A stretch of 64,000 nucleotides of DNA from Flavobacterium turcicum (GCF_011365745.1 NZ_JAAOBY010000006.1:175168-239167), one strand, 5' to 3'. Shown: positions 33,289-43,172, counted from the stretch's first letter. A program made the numbers and translations. Notes: generated by a model not told the origin, from the letters alone.

Positions 33289-35046
33289 TTATTTGTATTC
33301 AGAAACAAATTGCGATTCGTATAAGTTTTTGTAATAACCACTTTCGCGATTAATTAGTTCTTGATGAGTACCTTGCTCTACGATTAATCCTTTATCCATC
33401 ACTACAATTTTATCAGCGTTGACAATAGTTGCTAATCGGTGCGCAATAACAATAGAGGTACGACCTTTGGTAATAGTTTCGGTCGCACGTTGAATCAATT
33501 CCTCAGAGTAAGTATCAATAGAAGATGTGGCTTCGTCAAGAATTAAAATACTTGGGTTGCTTACATAAGCTCTCAAGAACGCAATTAATTGGCGTTGACC
33601 TGAAGATAACATTACACCACGCTCCTTAACATCAAAATCATAATTATCAGGTAGACTCATAACAAAGTCATGAACCCCAATTTTTTTGGCGGCAGCCAAT
33701 ACTTGTTCGCGATCAATTTCCGGGCTATGTAAGGTAATATTATTAAAAATAGTATCTGCAAAAAGGAAAACATCCTGCAAAACCACTGCTATTTGCTTTC
33801 GTAATGAACCCAAAGTATAGTTCTCTATATTTTGATTGTCAATATAAATCGAACCACTATTGATTTCGTAAAAACGATTCAATAAATTAATAATAGTCGA
33901 TTTTCCTGCTCCAGTTGATCCTACAATGGCAACTGTTTGGCCAGCTTGCACTTCAAGATCAATGCCTTTGATTACTTCTTCTTCCGGAATGTACCCAAAA
34001 CGAACTTTGTTAAAAGTGATGGCACCATTAAAAGTAGGTGCTTCAATAACACCAGTATCTTGTATTTGATCTTGCGTATCTAAAATGTCAAAAACACGGT
34101 TGGCTGCAATCATACCCAATTGCATTTCGTTGAATTTATCAGCAATTTGACGCAACGGATTAAATAACATACCAATAAACATCGTGTACGAGAATAAATC
34201 TCCAAATGTGGTAAAGTTATCTCCGTTTAAGATTTTGATTCCACCATAAAGCACAATAAAACCGAGTGTCAATGATGAAATAATATCAGCAATAGGGAAG
34301 AAGATAGAGTTGTATAAAATGGTTTTAATCCACGCTTTTTTGTGTTTGTCGTTGATTTCTTTGAAGTTTTCGGATTCAATATTTTCTCTATTAAAGAGCT
34401 GAACAATCTTCATTCCAGTAACGCGCTCTTGCACGAAGGAATTCATATTGGCAATTTGAGTACGCACTTCTTCAAAGGCAACCTGCATTTTTTTCTGAAA
34501 AATACGAGTGAAAAACACCAAAATAGGCATAGCAACAATAACAATCCAAGTCAATGTCCAGTTCATATAAAACATGAAACCTAACACGACTACCATTTTC
34601 ATCAAGTCGCTAATAATCATAAACAAACCTTGACTAAAAATACGTGCAATAGACTCAATATCAGATACACTTCGCGTTACCAACTGCCCAACAGGAACGT
34701 GGTCAAAGTATTTCATTCTGAAACTTAAAATGTGTTGAAACAATTTGGTACGAATGTCTTTTACAATATCTTGCCCGAGCCAGTTGGCCCAAAATACAAA
34801 GTAAAATTGTGAAAAGACTTCCAGTAACAACACGATTCCCATCAAGGTTACGTACAACAGCAAGCCTTTTAGATCTTCGGTTGCAATATATGCATCAACG
34901 GTTTGCTTAAGCAAATACGGCCGTAATGCGGCAAAAATGGAGAGTGAAATGGCAAATATTATAACGCCATTAAAACGCCATTTGTATGGTTTTGTAAATT
35001 TTAAAATGCGACTAAACAGTCGGGTATCAAATGCTTTTGCTTTCAT
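33289..35046 (-). CDS. ABC exporter, fused permease/ATPase (MsbA-like)
   Basis: 585 residues: a six-helix type IV exporter membrane domain (about 25-310) followed by an ATPase domain with Walker A GSTGAGKST, Q-loop 'VLQDVFLF', signature LSSGQRQ, Walker B 'ILILDEATSS' and the H-loop 'IVIAHRL'. It works as a homodimer or as half of a heterodimer in the inner membrane, exporting lipids, drugs or peptides. All catalytic residues are present, so a homodimer is likely. A TATATTTG box (35105-35112, minus) lies inside the repeat element upstream. Confidence 0.92.
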   Translation of the reverse strand: MKAKAFDTRLFSRILKFTKPYKWRFNGVIIFAISLSIFAALRPYLLKQTVDAYIATEDLKGLLLYVTLMGIVLLLEVFSQFYFVFWANWLGQDIVKDIRTKLFQHILSFRMKYFDHVPVGQLVTRSVSDIESIARIFSQGLFMIISDLMKMVVVLGFMFYMNWTLTWIVIVAMPILVFFTRIFQKKMQVAFEEVRTQIANMNSFVQERVTGMKIVQLFNRENIESENFKEINDKHKKAWIKTILYNSIFFPIADIISSLTLGFIVLYGGIKILNGDNFTTFGDLFSYTMFIGMLFNPLRQIADKFNEMQLGMIAANRVFDILDTQDQIQDTGVIEAPTFNGAITFNKVRFGYIPEEEVIKGIDLEVQAGQTVAIVGSTGAGKSTIINLLNRFYEINSGSIYIDNQNIENYTLGSLRKQIAVVLQDVFLFADTIFNNITLHSPEIDREQVLAAAKKIGVHDFVMSLPDNYDFDVKERGVMLSSGQRQLIAFLRAYVSNPSILILDEATSSIDTYSEELIQRATETITKGRTSIVIAHRLATIVNADKIVVMDKGLIVEQGTHQELINRESGYYKNLYESQFVSEYK

Positions 35047-35055
35047 ATTTTTTTT

Positions 35056-35207
35056 GGAGCTATTTACTTCGTCAATTCGCTTTGCTCGTGTCTGCTATTC
35101 GTTTCAAATATAATTCACTGAACTCCTATGTAAATAAAAGTTAAGTGAAGTAATCTTTTATGTTTTTTACCAAAAAACATAAAAGGATTTTCACTGCTAT
35201 CAGGGCT
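35056..35207 (-). repeat. Dispersed intergenic repeat, family 1, copy C
   Basis: On the minus strand it begins at the truA stop codon itself (TAG within ATAGCCCTGATAGCAGTGA) and runs through a long hairpin (AATCCTTTTATG / CATAAAAGATT, 35152-35189 region). It ends near ACGAATAGCAG. Ends match copies at 5855-5992 and 36077-36173. Confidence 0.65.
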
Positions 35208-35946
35208 ATTGCTTAATATAATCGTATTCTATTTGGGTTAAAAACAACCCATGTGCCGGTACCGAAAATCCAGCTTTATCTCGGTTTTTACTTTCGATTA
35301 TTGCTGAAAAATCAGCAAGTGTTATTTTGTGTAATCCAACGTTTACCAAGGTTCCTACTATGGCGCGAACCATGTTGCGTAAAAATCGATTGGCCGAAAT
35401 GGTAAAAACCAAATGACCATTGTTTGCGGTCCAATAGGCTTCAAAAACAGTACAATCAAATGTATTAACATCGGTGTTTACTTTCGAAAAGCATTGAAAA
35501 TTATTGTGCACAAGCAAAATTTGCGCCGCTTGATTCATTAATTCTACATCAAGTGCTTGATGAAAATACCAACTTTGCTCTTGCAAAAAGGCATTTTTAA
35601 ATGTGTTAATGTGGTATTCGTAGGTACGTTTACTAGCATCAAACCTGCAATGAGCGTCATCATGAACTAACTGTACGGCATAAATGACAATATCCTTAGG
35701 CAAATACGAGTTGAGTTTATGAACTAAAGATGGCTCGTTTATTGGAGTATCAAAGTCAAAATGGGCATACATTTGGGTGGCGTGAACACCAGTATCCGTG
35801 CGGCCCGCTCCCATAACGCTAATGGCTGTGTTTAATACTACCGAAAGTGCTTTGTTGAGCGTTTCTTGAACAGATGCTGCATTGGGCTGGATTTGCCAAC
35901 CGTGATAATGCGTGCCATTGTAGGCGAATTTGATAAAATACCTCAA
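35206..35946 (-). CDS. truA: tRNA pseudouridine(38-40) synthase
   Basis: 246 residues from a TTG start at 35946 (first residues MRYFIKFAYNGTHYHGW). The catalytic aspartate is Asp51 in GAGRTDTGVHA, with the later 'RFLRNMVRAIVGTLVNVG' block. It isomerises uridines 38-40 in the anticodon arm. An in-frame ATG at 36003 would add 19 residues unlike the family, and the promoter -7 box (35966-35973) falls inside that extension, so TTG is the better start. The stop codon forms part of the repeat element downstream. Confidence 0.92.
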   Translation of the reverse strand: MRYFIKFAYNGTHYHGWQIQPNAASVQETLNKALSVVLNTAISVMGAGRTDTGVHATQMYAHFDFDTPINEPSLVHKLNSYLPKDIVIYAVQLVHDDAHCRFDASKRTYEYHINTFKNAFLQEQSWYFHQALDVELMNQAAQILLVHNNFQCFSKVNTDVNTFDCTVFEAYWTANNGHLVFTISANRFLRNMVRAIVGTLVNVGLHKITLADFSAIIESKNRDKAGFSVPAHGLFLTQIEYDYIKQ

Positions 35947-35965
35947 TTCTTTTTTTTTGAAAGCA

Positions 35966-35973
35966 CAAAGATA
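35966..35973 (-). promoter_or_regulatory. -7 promoter box for truA, decides the start
   Basis: Minus strand TATCTTTG, 19 bases before the TTG start. Transcripts from here could not encode the longer ATG-started form. Confidence 0.6.
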
Positions 35974-36076
35974 CTTATTAATTTTTGCGCTAGGAAGTAG
36001 CAAAGACCCAAAGTTTGTTAAGATTAGTTTAGTCGTTCTTATTGACCGAATAATGGCTATTTTTACCGAAAATTCT

Positions 36077-36173
36077 AGCCCAGATAGCAGCGGTATCTCC
36101 CGATTTTAAAAAACAAGGCTTTTTTGCCGTAGTTTTTTGATCGGGAATAAAGCGGATAGCTGGAAAAAGCTCC
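36077..36173 (+). repeat. Dispersed intergenic repeat, family 1, copy D
   Basis: Begins AGCCCAGATAGCAGCGG and ends AGCGGATAGCTGGAAAAAGC, with an internal inverted pair CCCGAT / ATCGGG (36099-36146). It lies between the divergent truA and phosphoesterase genes and ends 13 bases before the TTG start of the latter. Confidence 0.65.
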
Positions 36174-36186
36174 TAAATATAAAACA

Positions 36187-36684
36187 TTGAAAAAAATACT
36201 TTTACTTTCGGATACGCACAGTCATGTTGATGATGTTATTTTAAAATATGTGGCGCAAGCTGATGAAGTTTGGCATGCTGGTGATATTGGCAATTTAGCA
36301 GTAACGGATACAATTAGGGAATTAAAACCCTTGCGTGCCGTGTACGGAAATATTGATGATGCCAAAGCGCGTTTGGAGTTCCCATTGCACCAGCGTTTTT
36401 TGTGTGAGGATGTGGATGTTTGGATCACGCATGTTGGCGGTTATCCGGGTAAATACAGCGCGGCAATCAAATCAGTTTTGGCAACCAATCCCCCTAAGTT
36501 GTTTATTTGCGGGCATTCGCATATTTTAAAAGTGATGTTTGATAAGCAGTTTCAGGTATTGCATTTAAATCCGGGTGCTGCAGGTAAAAGTGGTTTTCAT
36601 CAAATGCGTACGATGCTACGTTTTGTAATTGACGGAGCAGCTATCAAGGATATGGAAATTATTGAGTTGGGTAAACGGGGTTAG
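36187..36684 (+). CDS. YfcE/MJ0936-type metallophosphoesterase
   Basis: 165 residues beginning at TTG 36187 (MKKILLLSDTHSH). Metal-binding motifs DTHSH, 'WHAGDIGN', 'VYGNIDD', 'ITHVGG' and 'FICGHSHI' match the small calcineurin-like phosphodiesterases (YfcE family), which hydrolyse bis-pNPP-like substrates. The physiological substrate is unknown. There is no upstream ATG that keeps the frame, so TTG is needed. The 3' end overlaps the convergent TPR kinase gene by 26 bases. Confidence 0.88.
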   Translation: MKKILLLSDTHSHVDDVILKYVAQADEVWHAGDIGNLAVTDTIRELKPLRAVYGNIDDAKARLEFPLHQRFLCEDVDVWITHVGGYPGKYSAAIKSVLATNPPKLFICGHSHILKVMFDKQFQVLHLNPGAAGKSGFHQMRTMLRFVIDGAAIKDMEIIELGKRG

Positions 36685-38383
36685 TTTTCTTTTTTTGGTA
36701 AGCAATTGGAATTTGCAATTGAATACTCGAGCCGTTGTTTAATTTTGAGTCGATAATTATAGAACCTTTCAAATTATTGATACGTGCTTTAATTTGGTTG
36801 ATTCCAAAGCCTTCTAACACTTGAAAGTTTTTTGAGTCGAAGCCTTTGCCGTTGTCTTTTAAGTTGATGTGCAGCGCTTGATTAATTTCCTCAATTTCTA
36901 GTAGTGCTTGATTGGCTTCACTATGTTTGATGATATTGTTTGTTAGTTCCATTACAATATAGTAGATCTTTATTTCAAACTCTTCGTGGTAGCGTCTGTC
37001 ATGGGTTGTTGCCGAATTGAATTTAAATTCTAGAATTGGGCTCGAGTTTTTTTCACACAAATCTTCTAGTGCGTCAAAAAGTCCGAAACGAGCGAGTAGA
37101 GACGGCATAAGTTCATGTGATAAATCGCGTACTTGGTCGTGTGCATTGTCTAAAATTGCTTTTGTTTTTCTTATTTCTGGGGACGGAATAGGATTTTGTA
37201 TCAAAAAAGCTTGTAACTGCATCCCAGCAGAAGATAGTAAAGCACTAATATTATCATGTAAAAAGGAGGCGATTTTTTTGCGCTCCAATTCTTGCCCGTT
37301 TATGGATGCGTTGATGATGTTTTCTTGCACCTTACTTTTTAAATCTTTGAGTTTGTTTTTGTGCTTGAGTTTCGAATTTTGTGCCCAAATATAAAAAAGT
37401 AGTGATAGTAACAACACAATTATGACAACCACAATGACTATTTTTTTATTTCGATCTTGCTCTTTTAAAAGTTTAATCTTTTGATCCTCATATTGGTTTT
37501 CAATTTTATCTATTTCTCTTTTGTATTCGTCAATTTGCAAATTGATACCAGCCACATTGGCCTTGTTTAATTTTTCTTCGTTGTTGAGTTCTTCAGTAAT
37601 TTGGTTGTATCGAGCTAAGTTGAGGTAAGCATTTTTATAATCACCAACTGATAAAAGGAATTTTGAGTACTCATTATGAGAATATGATAAATCTGATTTT
37701 TCGTTTCCTGCAAGACCTTCCTTAATTGCTTTTTGAAAAAATTGGTGTGCTTCCTTAGTGTTTTTTAGCGAAGCCTGATACATACCATTGAGCATGTTTA
37801 ATGCCACCGTAGTTGATATGTCGCCATGTTTGGGATGGTGTTTGTTGATGTAATCTAAATGAGGTGCGCCTTGGTTAAAATTGCCAATATCAAAGTACGC
37901 CCAAGTGATATTTAATTTGGTGAAAACAATTTGTGCTGAGTCTTTTAACTTCAGGCTGTATGACAAGGATTTTTTGTAATGATAAATTCCTTTTTTGTAT
38001 TCTTTTTTATCAAAACAATAGATGTTGGCAAGGTTGTTATGAATCCAATTTTTTAAAACATCATTATTAGTTTTGTTGGCATAAGTTAGACCTTGATTAT
38101 AATAGTAAAAAGCCTTGTCAAACTCTGAAAGTTGATCAAAATTAGCAGCAATAGTATTGTAACAACTAGCTATTAAATTATCGTTTTTCAATGCAATAGC
38201 TTGACTTAATGCTAATCTTGATTGAACCAGAGATTGTTCAAAATCTCCTTTTTTCATCAGCTCATTAGCTTGTTTTGCTAGGGCTGCAGTTTTGTTGTTA
38301 AGGGTTGGATTAGGGTGTGCAAGTGTTGTATTTATACTACTGAGATAAAATGTGATCAACAATACAAATTGAGGTAACAGCAT
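36659..38383 (-). CDS. TPR-containing sensor histidine kinase (NarX/LiaS-type core)
   Basis: 574 residues. A signal sequence (about 1-22) leads to a periplasmic TPR array (about 30-270), a coiled region, one membrane segment (313-333) and a HisKA_3 domain with phospho-His376 (ASFLHDNIS). The HATPase has its N box ELTNNIIKH near 479 and DNGKGFD near 510. Periplasmic TPRs suggest sensing of peptides or protein partners. It pairs with the LuxR-type regulator 50 bases downstream. The 3' end overlaps the convergent phosphoesterase by 26 bases. Confidence 0.92.
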   Translation of the reverse strand: MLLPQFVLLITFYLSSINTTLAHPNPTLNNKTAALAKQANELMKKGDFEQSLVQSRLALSQAIALKNDNLIASCYNTIAANFDQLSEFDKAFYYYNQGLTYANKTNNDVLKNWIHNNLANIYCFDKKEYKKGIYHYKKSLSYSLKLKDSAQIVFTKLNITWAYFDIGNFNQGAPHLDYINKHHPKHGDISTTVALNMLNGMYQASLKNTKEAHQFFQKAIKEGLAGNEKSDLSYSHNEYSKFLLSVGDYKNAYLNLARYNQITEELNNEEKLNKANVAGINLQIDEYKREIDKIENQYEDQKIKLLKEQDRNKKIVIVVVIIVLLLSLLFYIWAQNSKLKHKNKLKDLKSKVQENIINASINGQELERKKIASFLHDNISALLSSAGMQLQAFLIQNPIPSPEIRKTKAILDNAHDQVRDLSHELMPSLLARFGLFDALEDLCEKNSSPILEFKFNSATTHDRRYHEEFEIKIYYIVMELTNNIIKHSEANQALLEIEEINQALHINLKDNGKGFDSKNFQVLEGFGINQIKARINNLKGSIIIDSKLNNGSSIQLQIPIAYQKKKTNPVYPTQ

Positions 38384-38433
38384 GGCAATTGGTTTTGTAA
38401 AAAAAGGTGATAAGAGAAAAAGTGGTTGTAGTG

Positions 38434-39093
38434 TTATTGAATTAGTTTTCTCTTTAATGCATATTTTACTAAGCTAATAGAGTTTTTTGCATCTAATTTT
38501 TTCATTATATTTTTACGATGTGTTTCAACTGTATTGACGCTAATAAAAAGTTGTTCGCTAATTTCTTTTCCGCTAAACTCAAGTGCAATGAGTGTAATTA
38601 TTTCTCTTTCTCGCTCAGTTAAGTTATCATCATCTTTAGTTTCAAAGATTGATGCTTTAGCTAGATCTTTGGTTGCAGAGGTAAAAATCTTTTCGCGAAC
38701 GGCCTTACAAAAATATTCTTCTCCGTCTAGTACAGCGCCAATTGCTTCAATGATATGCTCGCCTGCACATTTTTTGGTCAAAAAACCTTTTGCTCCCAAT
38801 TTCATGACTTCTTTAATTATTCGCAGGTCGTCATGGCTTGATAAAACAATTACCTTGCAAGGAAATCCTTTAGCATTGAATTCTCTTATAACTTGCACAC
38901 CGTCTGTTTCGGGCATGTTTAAATCGAGAACTAATAAATCTGCTTGATTGTCAATTACCTCTTGGTATAAGTTGCTTCCGCTTAGTGATGTACCTACTAC
39001 TTGTAAATTAGAATGGGTGTGCAATAATGTTTTAATTCCGTCAATTAAAATTTGGTGGTCATCGGCAAGGTGAATACGGACTTTGTGAAGCAT
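38434..39093 (-). CDS. NarL/LuxR family response regulator
   Basis: 219 residues: a receiver domain with Asp11-Asp12, phospho-acceptor Asp57 (LLVLDLNMP) and Lys107, then a LuxR-type helix-turn-helix (LTEREREIITLI ... 'SVNTVETHRKNIMKKL'). A DNA-binding transcription factor. It is transcribed just ahead of the TPR histidine kinase at 36659-38383 with a 50-base gap, in the same direction, the usual flavobacterial pairing. Target genes are not visible. Confidence 0.93.
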   Translation of the reverse strand: MLHKVRIHLADDHQILIDGIKTLLHTHSNLQVVGTSLSGSNLYQEVIDNQADLLVLDLNMPETDGVQVIREFNAKGFPCKVIVLSSHDDLRIIKEVMKLGAKGFLTKKCAGEHIIEAIGAVLDGEEYFCKAVREKIFTSATKDLAKASIFETKDDDNLTEREREIITLIALEFSGKEISEQLFISVNTVETHRKNIMKKLDAKNSISLVKYALKRKLIQ

Positions 39094-39268
39094 GTGGAAG
39101 TTCTATGAATCAAATTTATGAAAAAAATACTAAGTTTTTAATTTATTAAGAACTTTATTATCATTTTCTTTTTCTTTAGAACTATAAGAATGTTTTTACT
39201 CTTCTCTTTTTTGAAAAATTTAAAGAGGCTAAAGTGATTTATTTGTTATTAATGGTAAAATAGGAGTA

Positions 39269-39298
39269 CAAAAAAACCCGAATGATTAAATTCGGGTT
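39269..39298 (-). terminator. Terminator of the DUF4293 gene
   Basis: Minus-strand stem AAACCCGAAT / ATTCGGGTTT followed by a T run. Confidence 0.85.
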
Positions 39299-39330
39299 TC
39301 CTTCGCACTAATAAATTAAAATTTATAGGT

Positions 39331-39741
39331 TTATCTCAATCGGTCCACAGATTTTACAAGATCTTCGTCCTTCTTGATGGCCTTATTAGCAAGGGCTAAT
39401 AACACGATAGCTGCGACAGGCAGAAACATCCCAATACCTTTCTCAGAAACAGCAGTTTCTCCAGATACACTTAGTGAGCGATAAACAAATAATCCTAATA
39501 AAATCAAATTTAATATCATATTCAATCTGCCTAACACAAATTGATTTTGTCTTTTTTTATAGGAAAGGATACTAAAAACCGAAAGTGTCGTACTTAAACC
39601 AAGAAGAACAGTGTATACTTGACTTTGCATAAAGTAAAAAGGAGTTCCATCAGTTCCTTTCCAAAGAGGAATGAAAAAAACCAAAACACCCGTTACAACA
39701 AATGCTAAAAATAAATAAACAGTTTGAATTCTTTGTATCAT
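39331..39741 (-). CDS. DUF4293 family membrane protein
   Basis: 136 residues with four hydrophobic segments (about 6-25, 43-60, 72-90, 103-118) and a charged C-terminus, the layout of DUF4293. This family sits divergently beside rho in many Bacteroidota, as here. Function unknown. A TATTTTTG box (39762-39769, minus) 20 bases before the ATG is a plausible promoter. Confidence 0.85.
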   Translation of the reverse strand: MIQRIQTVYLFLAFVVTGVLVFFIPLWKGTDGTPFYFMQSQVYTVLLGLSTTLSVFSILSYKKRQNQFVLGRLNMILNLILLGLFVYRSLSVSGETAVSEKGIGMFLPVAAIVLLALANKAIKKDEDLVKSVDRLR

Positions 39742-39928
39742 TTTGTGGTCATTATCTGTTACAAAAATATATTTTCTTTTTTAAAAATACTATTGTATGC
39801 TTAATTTTTATTCGTATTATTGCATCAAAATACCGTAAGCACTTCATACTGCGGTTCATTCATTATACGATTACTACCTATCCTTACAGTATTCCCAACA
39901 CAAAATTAATTAAACTCCAAGAACTTTC

Positions 39929-41710
39929 ATGTTTGATATTTCTGCATTAAAACAAATGAAGCTTACCGAGCTTCAACAAATAGCTAAGGCCGCTAAAACT
40001 ATTAAATTTAACGGTGTTAAAAAAGAAACATTAATTAGTCTTATTTTAGATTTTCAAGCAAGTGCTGCTCCAGTTGCTATTGAAAACAACAAGGGAGAAG
40101 TTAAGGAAGATAATAAGTCAAAAAGAGTACGTATTGTACCTACAAAAAATCGAGATGGTGAAGAGGGAGCTGAATCTGAACCAAATCAGCAAACAATTGA
40201 CCGCATTGAAGCAGTTCCAGTAAAAGCTGAAACTGAAGAAACCAAAGATGAAACGATTGGTATTGAAAGTACACCTACTGAAAAGAAAATAGGTAAGGTT
40301 ATAAAATTCAATAAATCAGCTTACGAGAAAAAAATAGCTTTAAAACAAAAGAAAGGCGATCGAGACAAACCTATTAATGAGGTTGAAAATACTTCGGTTG
40401 AAATAGCTGAGGAGAAAGCTGAGGCGCCAGTTGCTCCAAAAAAAATAAATCCGAATCAGTTGAATAAATCAAATGGAAACCAGAACGGAAATTCTAACGG
40501 AAACCAAAATAACAACGCGAACGGAAATCAAAACGGGAATCAAAACCCAAATTTCAAAAACAAAAAAAACAATTTTGCTTCTTCAGATTTTGAATTTGAT
40601 GGAATCATAGAAAGTGAAGGAGTTTTAGAAATGATGCCTGATGGTTACGGATTTTTGAGATCATCAGATTATAATTACTTGGCTTCGCCAGATGATATTT
40701 ACCTTTCTACTTCACAAATTAGACTTTTTGGTTTAAAAACGGGTGATACAGTAAAAGGTGTGGTTCGTCCTCCGAAAGAAGGAGAAAAGTTTTTTCCATT
40801 AGTACGTGTTTTGAAAATCAATGGTCACGATCCTCAAGTAGTGCGTGATCGTGTTTCGTTTGAACATTTAACTCCAGTTTTTCCTTCTGAAAAATTCAAA
40901 TTAGCTGAGAAGCAAAGTACTATTTCTACTCGTATCATTGATTTGTTTTCTCCAATAGGGAAAGGGCAACGTGGTATGATTGTGGCGCAGCCGAAAACAG
41001 GTAAAACCATGTTATTGAAGGAAATTGCTAATGCCATTGCAGCAAATCATCCTGAAGTTTATTTAATTGTTTTATTAATTGACGAGCGCCCTGAGGAGGT
41101 TACGGATATGCAGCGCAGTGTACGAGGTGAAGTAATTGCCTCAACATTTGATCGTGAGCCGCAAGAGCATGTGAAAATTGCCAATATTGTTCTCGAAAAA
41201 TCAAAACGCTTGGTAGAATGTGGTCATGACGTAGTTATTTTGCTTGATTCGATCACTCGATTAGCACGTGCGTACAACACAGTGCAGCCTGCATCTGGAA
41301 AGGTCTTAAGTGGTGGTGTTGATGCTAATGCTTTGCAAAAACCAAAACGTTTTTTTGGAGCTGCTAGAAATGTAGAAAATGGCGGTTCGTTAAGTATTAT
41401 TGCTACTGCATTAACTGAAACTGGCTCTAAAATGGACGAAGTAATTTTTGAAGAATTCAAAGGTACGGGTAACATGGAGTTACAATTAGATCGTAAAATT
41501 GCCAACAAACGTATTTTTCCAGCTATTGATTTGACTTCATCAAGTACAAGACGTGATGATTTGTTACTGGATCAAAAAACATTACAACGCATGTGGATTA
41601 TGCGCAAATACCTATCTGATATGAATCCTGTTGAAGCAATGGATTTTATTAATGATCGTTTCAAAAAAACTAAAAACAATGAAGAGTTTTTGATTTCAAT
41701 GAATGATTAA
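39929..41710 (+). CDS. rho: Transcription termination factor Rho with long disordered insert
   Basis: 593 residues, longer than E. coli Rho (419). The N-terminal Rho_N/SAP-like helices (1-45) are followed by a disordered acidic/basic region and an Asn/Gly/Gln-rich tract (about 174-215). Then come the RNA-binding cold-shock-like domain (about 220-300, '[10 protein letters not shown]') and the ATPase with Walker [10 protein letters not shown] and '[13 protein letters not shown]', plus the Q- and R-loop region 'RLARAYNT'. It is a hexameric RNA helicase that ends transcripts. Inserts between the two N-terminal domains are typical of Bacteroidota. Confidence 0.95.
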   Translation: MFDISALKQMKLTELQQIAKAAKTIKFNGVKKETLISLILDFQASAAPVAIENNKGEVKEDNKSKRVRIVPTKNRDGEEGAESEPNQQTIDRIEAVPVKAETEETKDETIGIESTPTEKKIGKVIKFNKSAYEKKIALKQKKGDRDKPINEVENTSVEIAEEKAEAPVAPKKINPNQLNKSNGNQNGNSNGNQNNNANGNQNGNQNPNFKNKKNNFASSDFEFDGIIESEGVLEMMPDGYGFLRSSDYNYLASPDDIYLSTSQIRLFGLKTGDTVKGVVRPPKEGEKFFPLVRVLKINGHDPQVVRDRVSFEHLTPVFPSEKFKLAEKQSTISTRIIDLFSPIGKGQRGMIVAQPKTGKTMLLKEIANAIAANHPEVYLIVLLIDERPEEVTDMQRSVRGEVIASTFDREPQEHVKIANIVLEKSKRLVECGHDVVILLDSITRLARAYNTVQPASGKVLSGGVDANALQKPKRFFGAARNVENGGSLSIIATALTETGSKMDEVIFEEFKGTGNMELQLDRKIANKRIFPAIDLTSSSTRRDDLLLDQKTLQRMWIMRKYLSDMNPVEAMDFINDRFKKTKNNEEFLISMND

Positions 41711-41739
41711 AAGCTACTATCTGATTTTGATATAATTAC

Positions 41740-41787
41740 AATCAAAAAAGCCTCAAATTAATTAATTTCAATTGAGGCTTTTTTGAT
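41740..41787. terminator. Bidirectional terminator, rho / DEAD-box helicase
   Basis: 17-bp arms (AATCAAAAAAGCCTCAA / TTGAGGCTTTTTTGATT) between convergent genes, with A/T runs built into the stem. Confidence 0.85.
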
Positions 41788-41805
41788 TTATTGTCTAAAT
41801 ATTTT

Positions 41806-43059
41806 TTAATACCAACGTTTCTTGTTTTGTTTAGAACCTGCTGATTTTCTGGATTTATGAGCGCCACCGCTTCTGTTTGAATTTTTTGGCTTGCTTCCCG
41901 CTGCAGCGTCAGGACTTCCTGAATGCCATTGAAACTGATGGTCAGTTACTGTTTTAACATCAACTTTTATAAGTTTTTGAATGTCTTTCCAATACGGATG
42001 TTCGTCTTTGCCACAAAAAGAAATAGCAATTCCGCCATTACCTGCGCGTCCTGTACGTCCAATTCGGTGTACGTAGGTTTCTGGAATATTCGGTAAATCA
42101 AAGTTTATAACTACCGGAAGCTGTTCAATATCAATTCCACGAGCGGCTATATCAGTTGCTACTAAAACGCCAATTTCTTTGTTTTTAAAAGCATCAAGTA
42201 CTCTTTGTCTGGCGTTTTGCGATTTATCACCATGAATAGCTTCGGCAGCGATATTGTTTTTATTTAATGCTTTTACAACATTATCAGCACCGTGTTTTGT
42301 TCTTGAAAAAATGAGTACATCGGTTAAATTCTCGCTTTTAATCAAGTGATAGAGTAAATTTCTTTTTTCGCCTTTTTCAACAAAATACACGCGTTGCTCT
42401 ACATTTTCGGCAGTTGAAGATATAGGTGAAACGGTAACGGTAGCAGGATCAGTTAAAAACAATTCAGCTAGTTCTCTAATTGCAATTGGCATTGTGGCCG
42501 AAAAGAATAGTGTTTGTCTGTTCTTTGGCGTGAGTTTCACAATTTTTTTGACATCATTTACAAAACCCATATCTAACATTTGATCTGCCTCGTCTAGTAC
42601 TAAAGTGTGTAAATGATCTAGATCTATAAAACCTTGTTTGTGTAAATCAAGTAAGCGGCCTGGCGTTGCAATAAGTACATCAATACCGTTTTTTAAAGTG
42701 TCAACTTGCGGGTTTTGTGAAACACCACCAAAAATGGTTAGCTGAGTTAAATTGGTGTATTTGGCATAAGTGTCAAAACTCTGTCCTATTTGCACTGCTA
42801 GTTCGCGAGTTGGTGTAACGACTAATGCGCGAATTTGTTTGGCTTTTTTTGAAGACCCAACAATTCGGTGTAATTGGTGAATAATAGGTATAGCAAATGC
42901 AGCTGTTTTTCCGGTTCCGGTTTGCGCACAACCAACTAAATCTCGGCCTGATAAAATAATAGGAATGGATTGCTCTTGAATAGGAGTAGGGTTGAGGTAA
43001 CCTTCTTCAAAAACGGCTCTTTGTATGCTTTTGGATAATGATAATTCTTCGAATAACAT
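41806..43059 (-). CDS. DEAD-box ATP-dependent RNA helicase (RhlE-like)
   Basis: 417 residues with the full set of motifs: Q motif 'GYLNPTPIQEQSIP', Walker A AQTGTGKT, PTRELA, 'TPGRLLDL', DEAD (VLDEADQMLD), SAT, 'ARGIDIEQLPVVINFDLP' and HRIGRTGR. The C-terminal 45 residues are basic and Ser/Gly/Lys-rich, an RNA-binding tail as in RhlE-type helicases. It probably acts in ribosome assembly or RNA decay, especially in the cold. A minus-strand TATCTTTG box lies at 43106-43113. Confidence 0.93.
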   Translation of the reverse strand: MLFEELSLSKSIQRAVFEEGYLNPTPIQEQSIPIILSGRDLVGCAQTGTGKTAAFAIPIIHQLHRIVGSSKKAKQIRALVVTPTRELAVQIGQSFDTYAKYTNLTQLTIFGGVSQNPQVDTLKNGIDVLIATPGRLLDLHKQGFIDLDHLHTLVLDEADQMLDMGFVNDVKKIVKLTPKNRQTLFFSATMPIAIRELAELFLTDPATVTVSPISSTAENVEQRVYFVEKGEKRNLLYHLIKSENLTDVLIFSRTKHGADNVVKALNKNNIAAEAIHGDKSQNARQRVLDAFKNKEIGVLVATDIAARGIDIEQLPVVINFDLPNIPETYVHRIGRTGRAGNGGIAISFCGKDEHPYWKDIQKLIKVDVKTVTDHQFQWHSGSPDAAAGSKPKNSNRSGGAHKSRKSAGSKQNKKRWY

Positions 43060-43172
43060 AAATTATAAATTAATAAATCTTGCAAGAAGTACAAGATTGG
43101 AGCTGCAAAGATAGTTTATTTATTGTTTGGGTTTCTGCACTCCCATTTTATGTTATGCTTTGGTTTATTGTC

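Noticed and set aside
35947..36003. ATG start for truA at 36003
   Set aside because: The extra 19 residues are not TruA-like and contain the predicted -7 box, so a transcript from it could not include them.
40470..40560. Tandem-looking DNA repeats (GGAAAYCAAAAYG-like units) that could suggest a CRISPR or microsatellite
   Set aside because: They encode the Asn/Gly/Gln tract of Rho in frame, with irregular unit length and no spacers.
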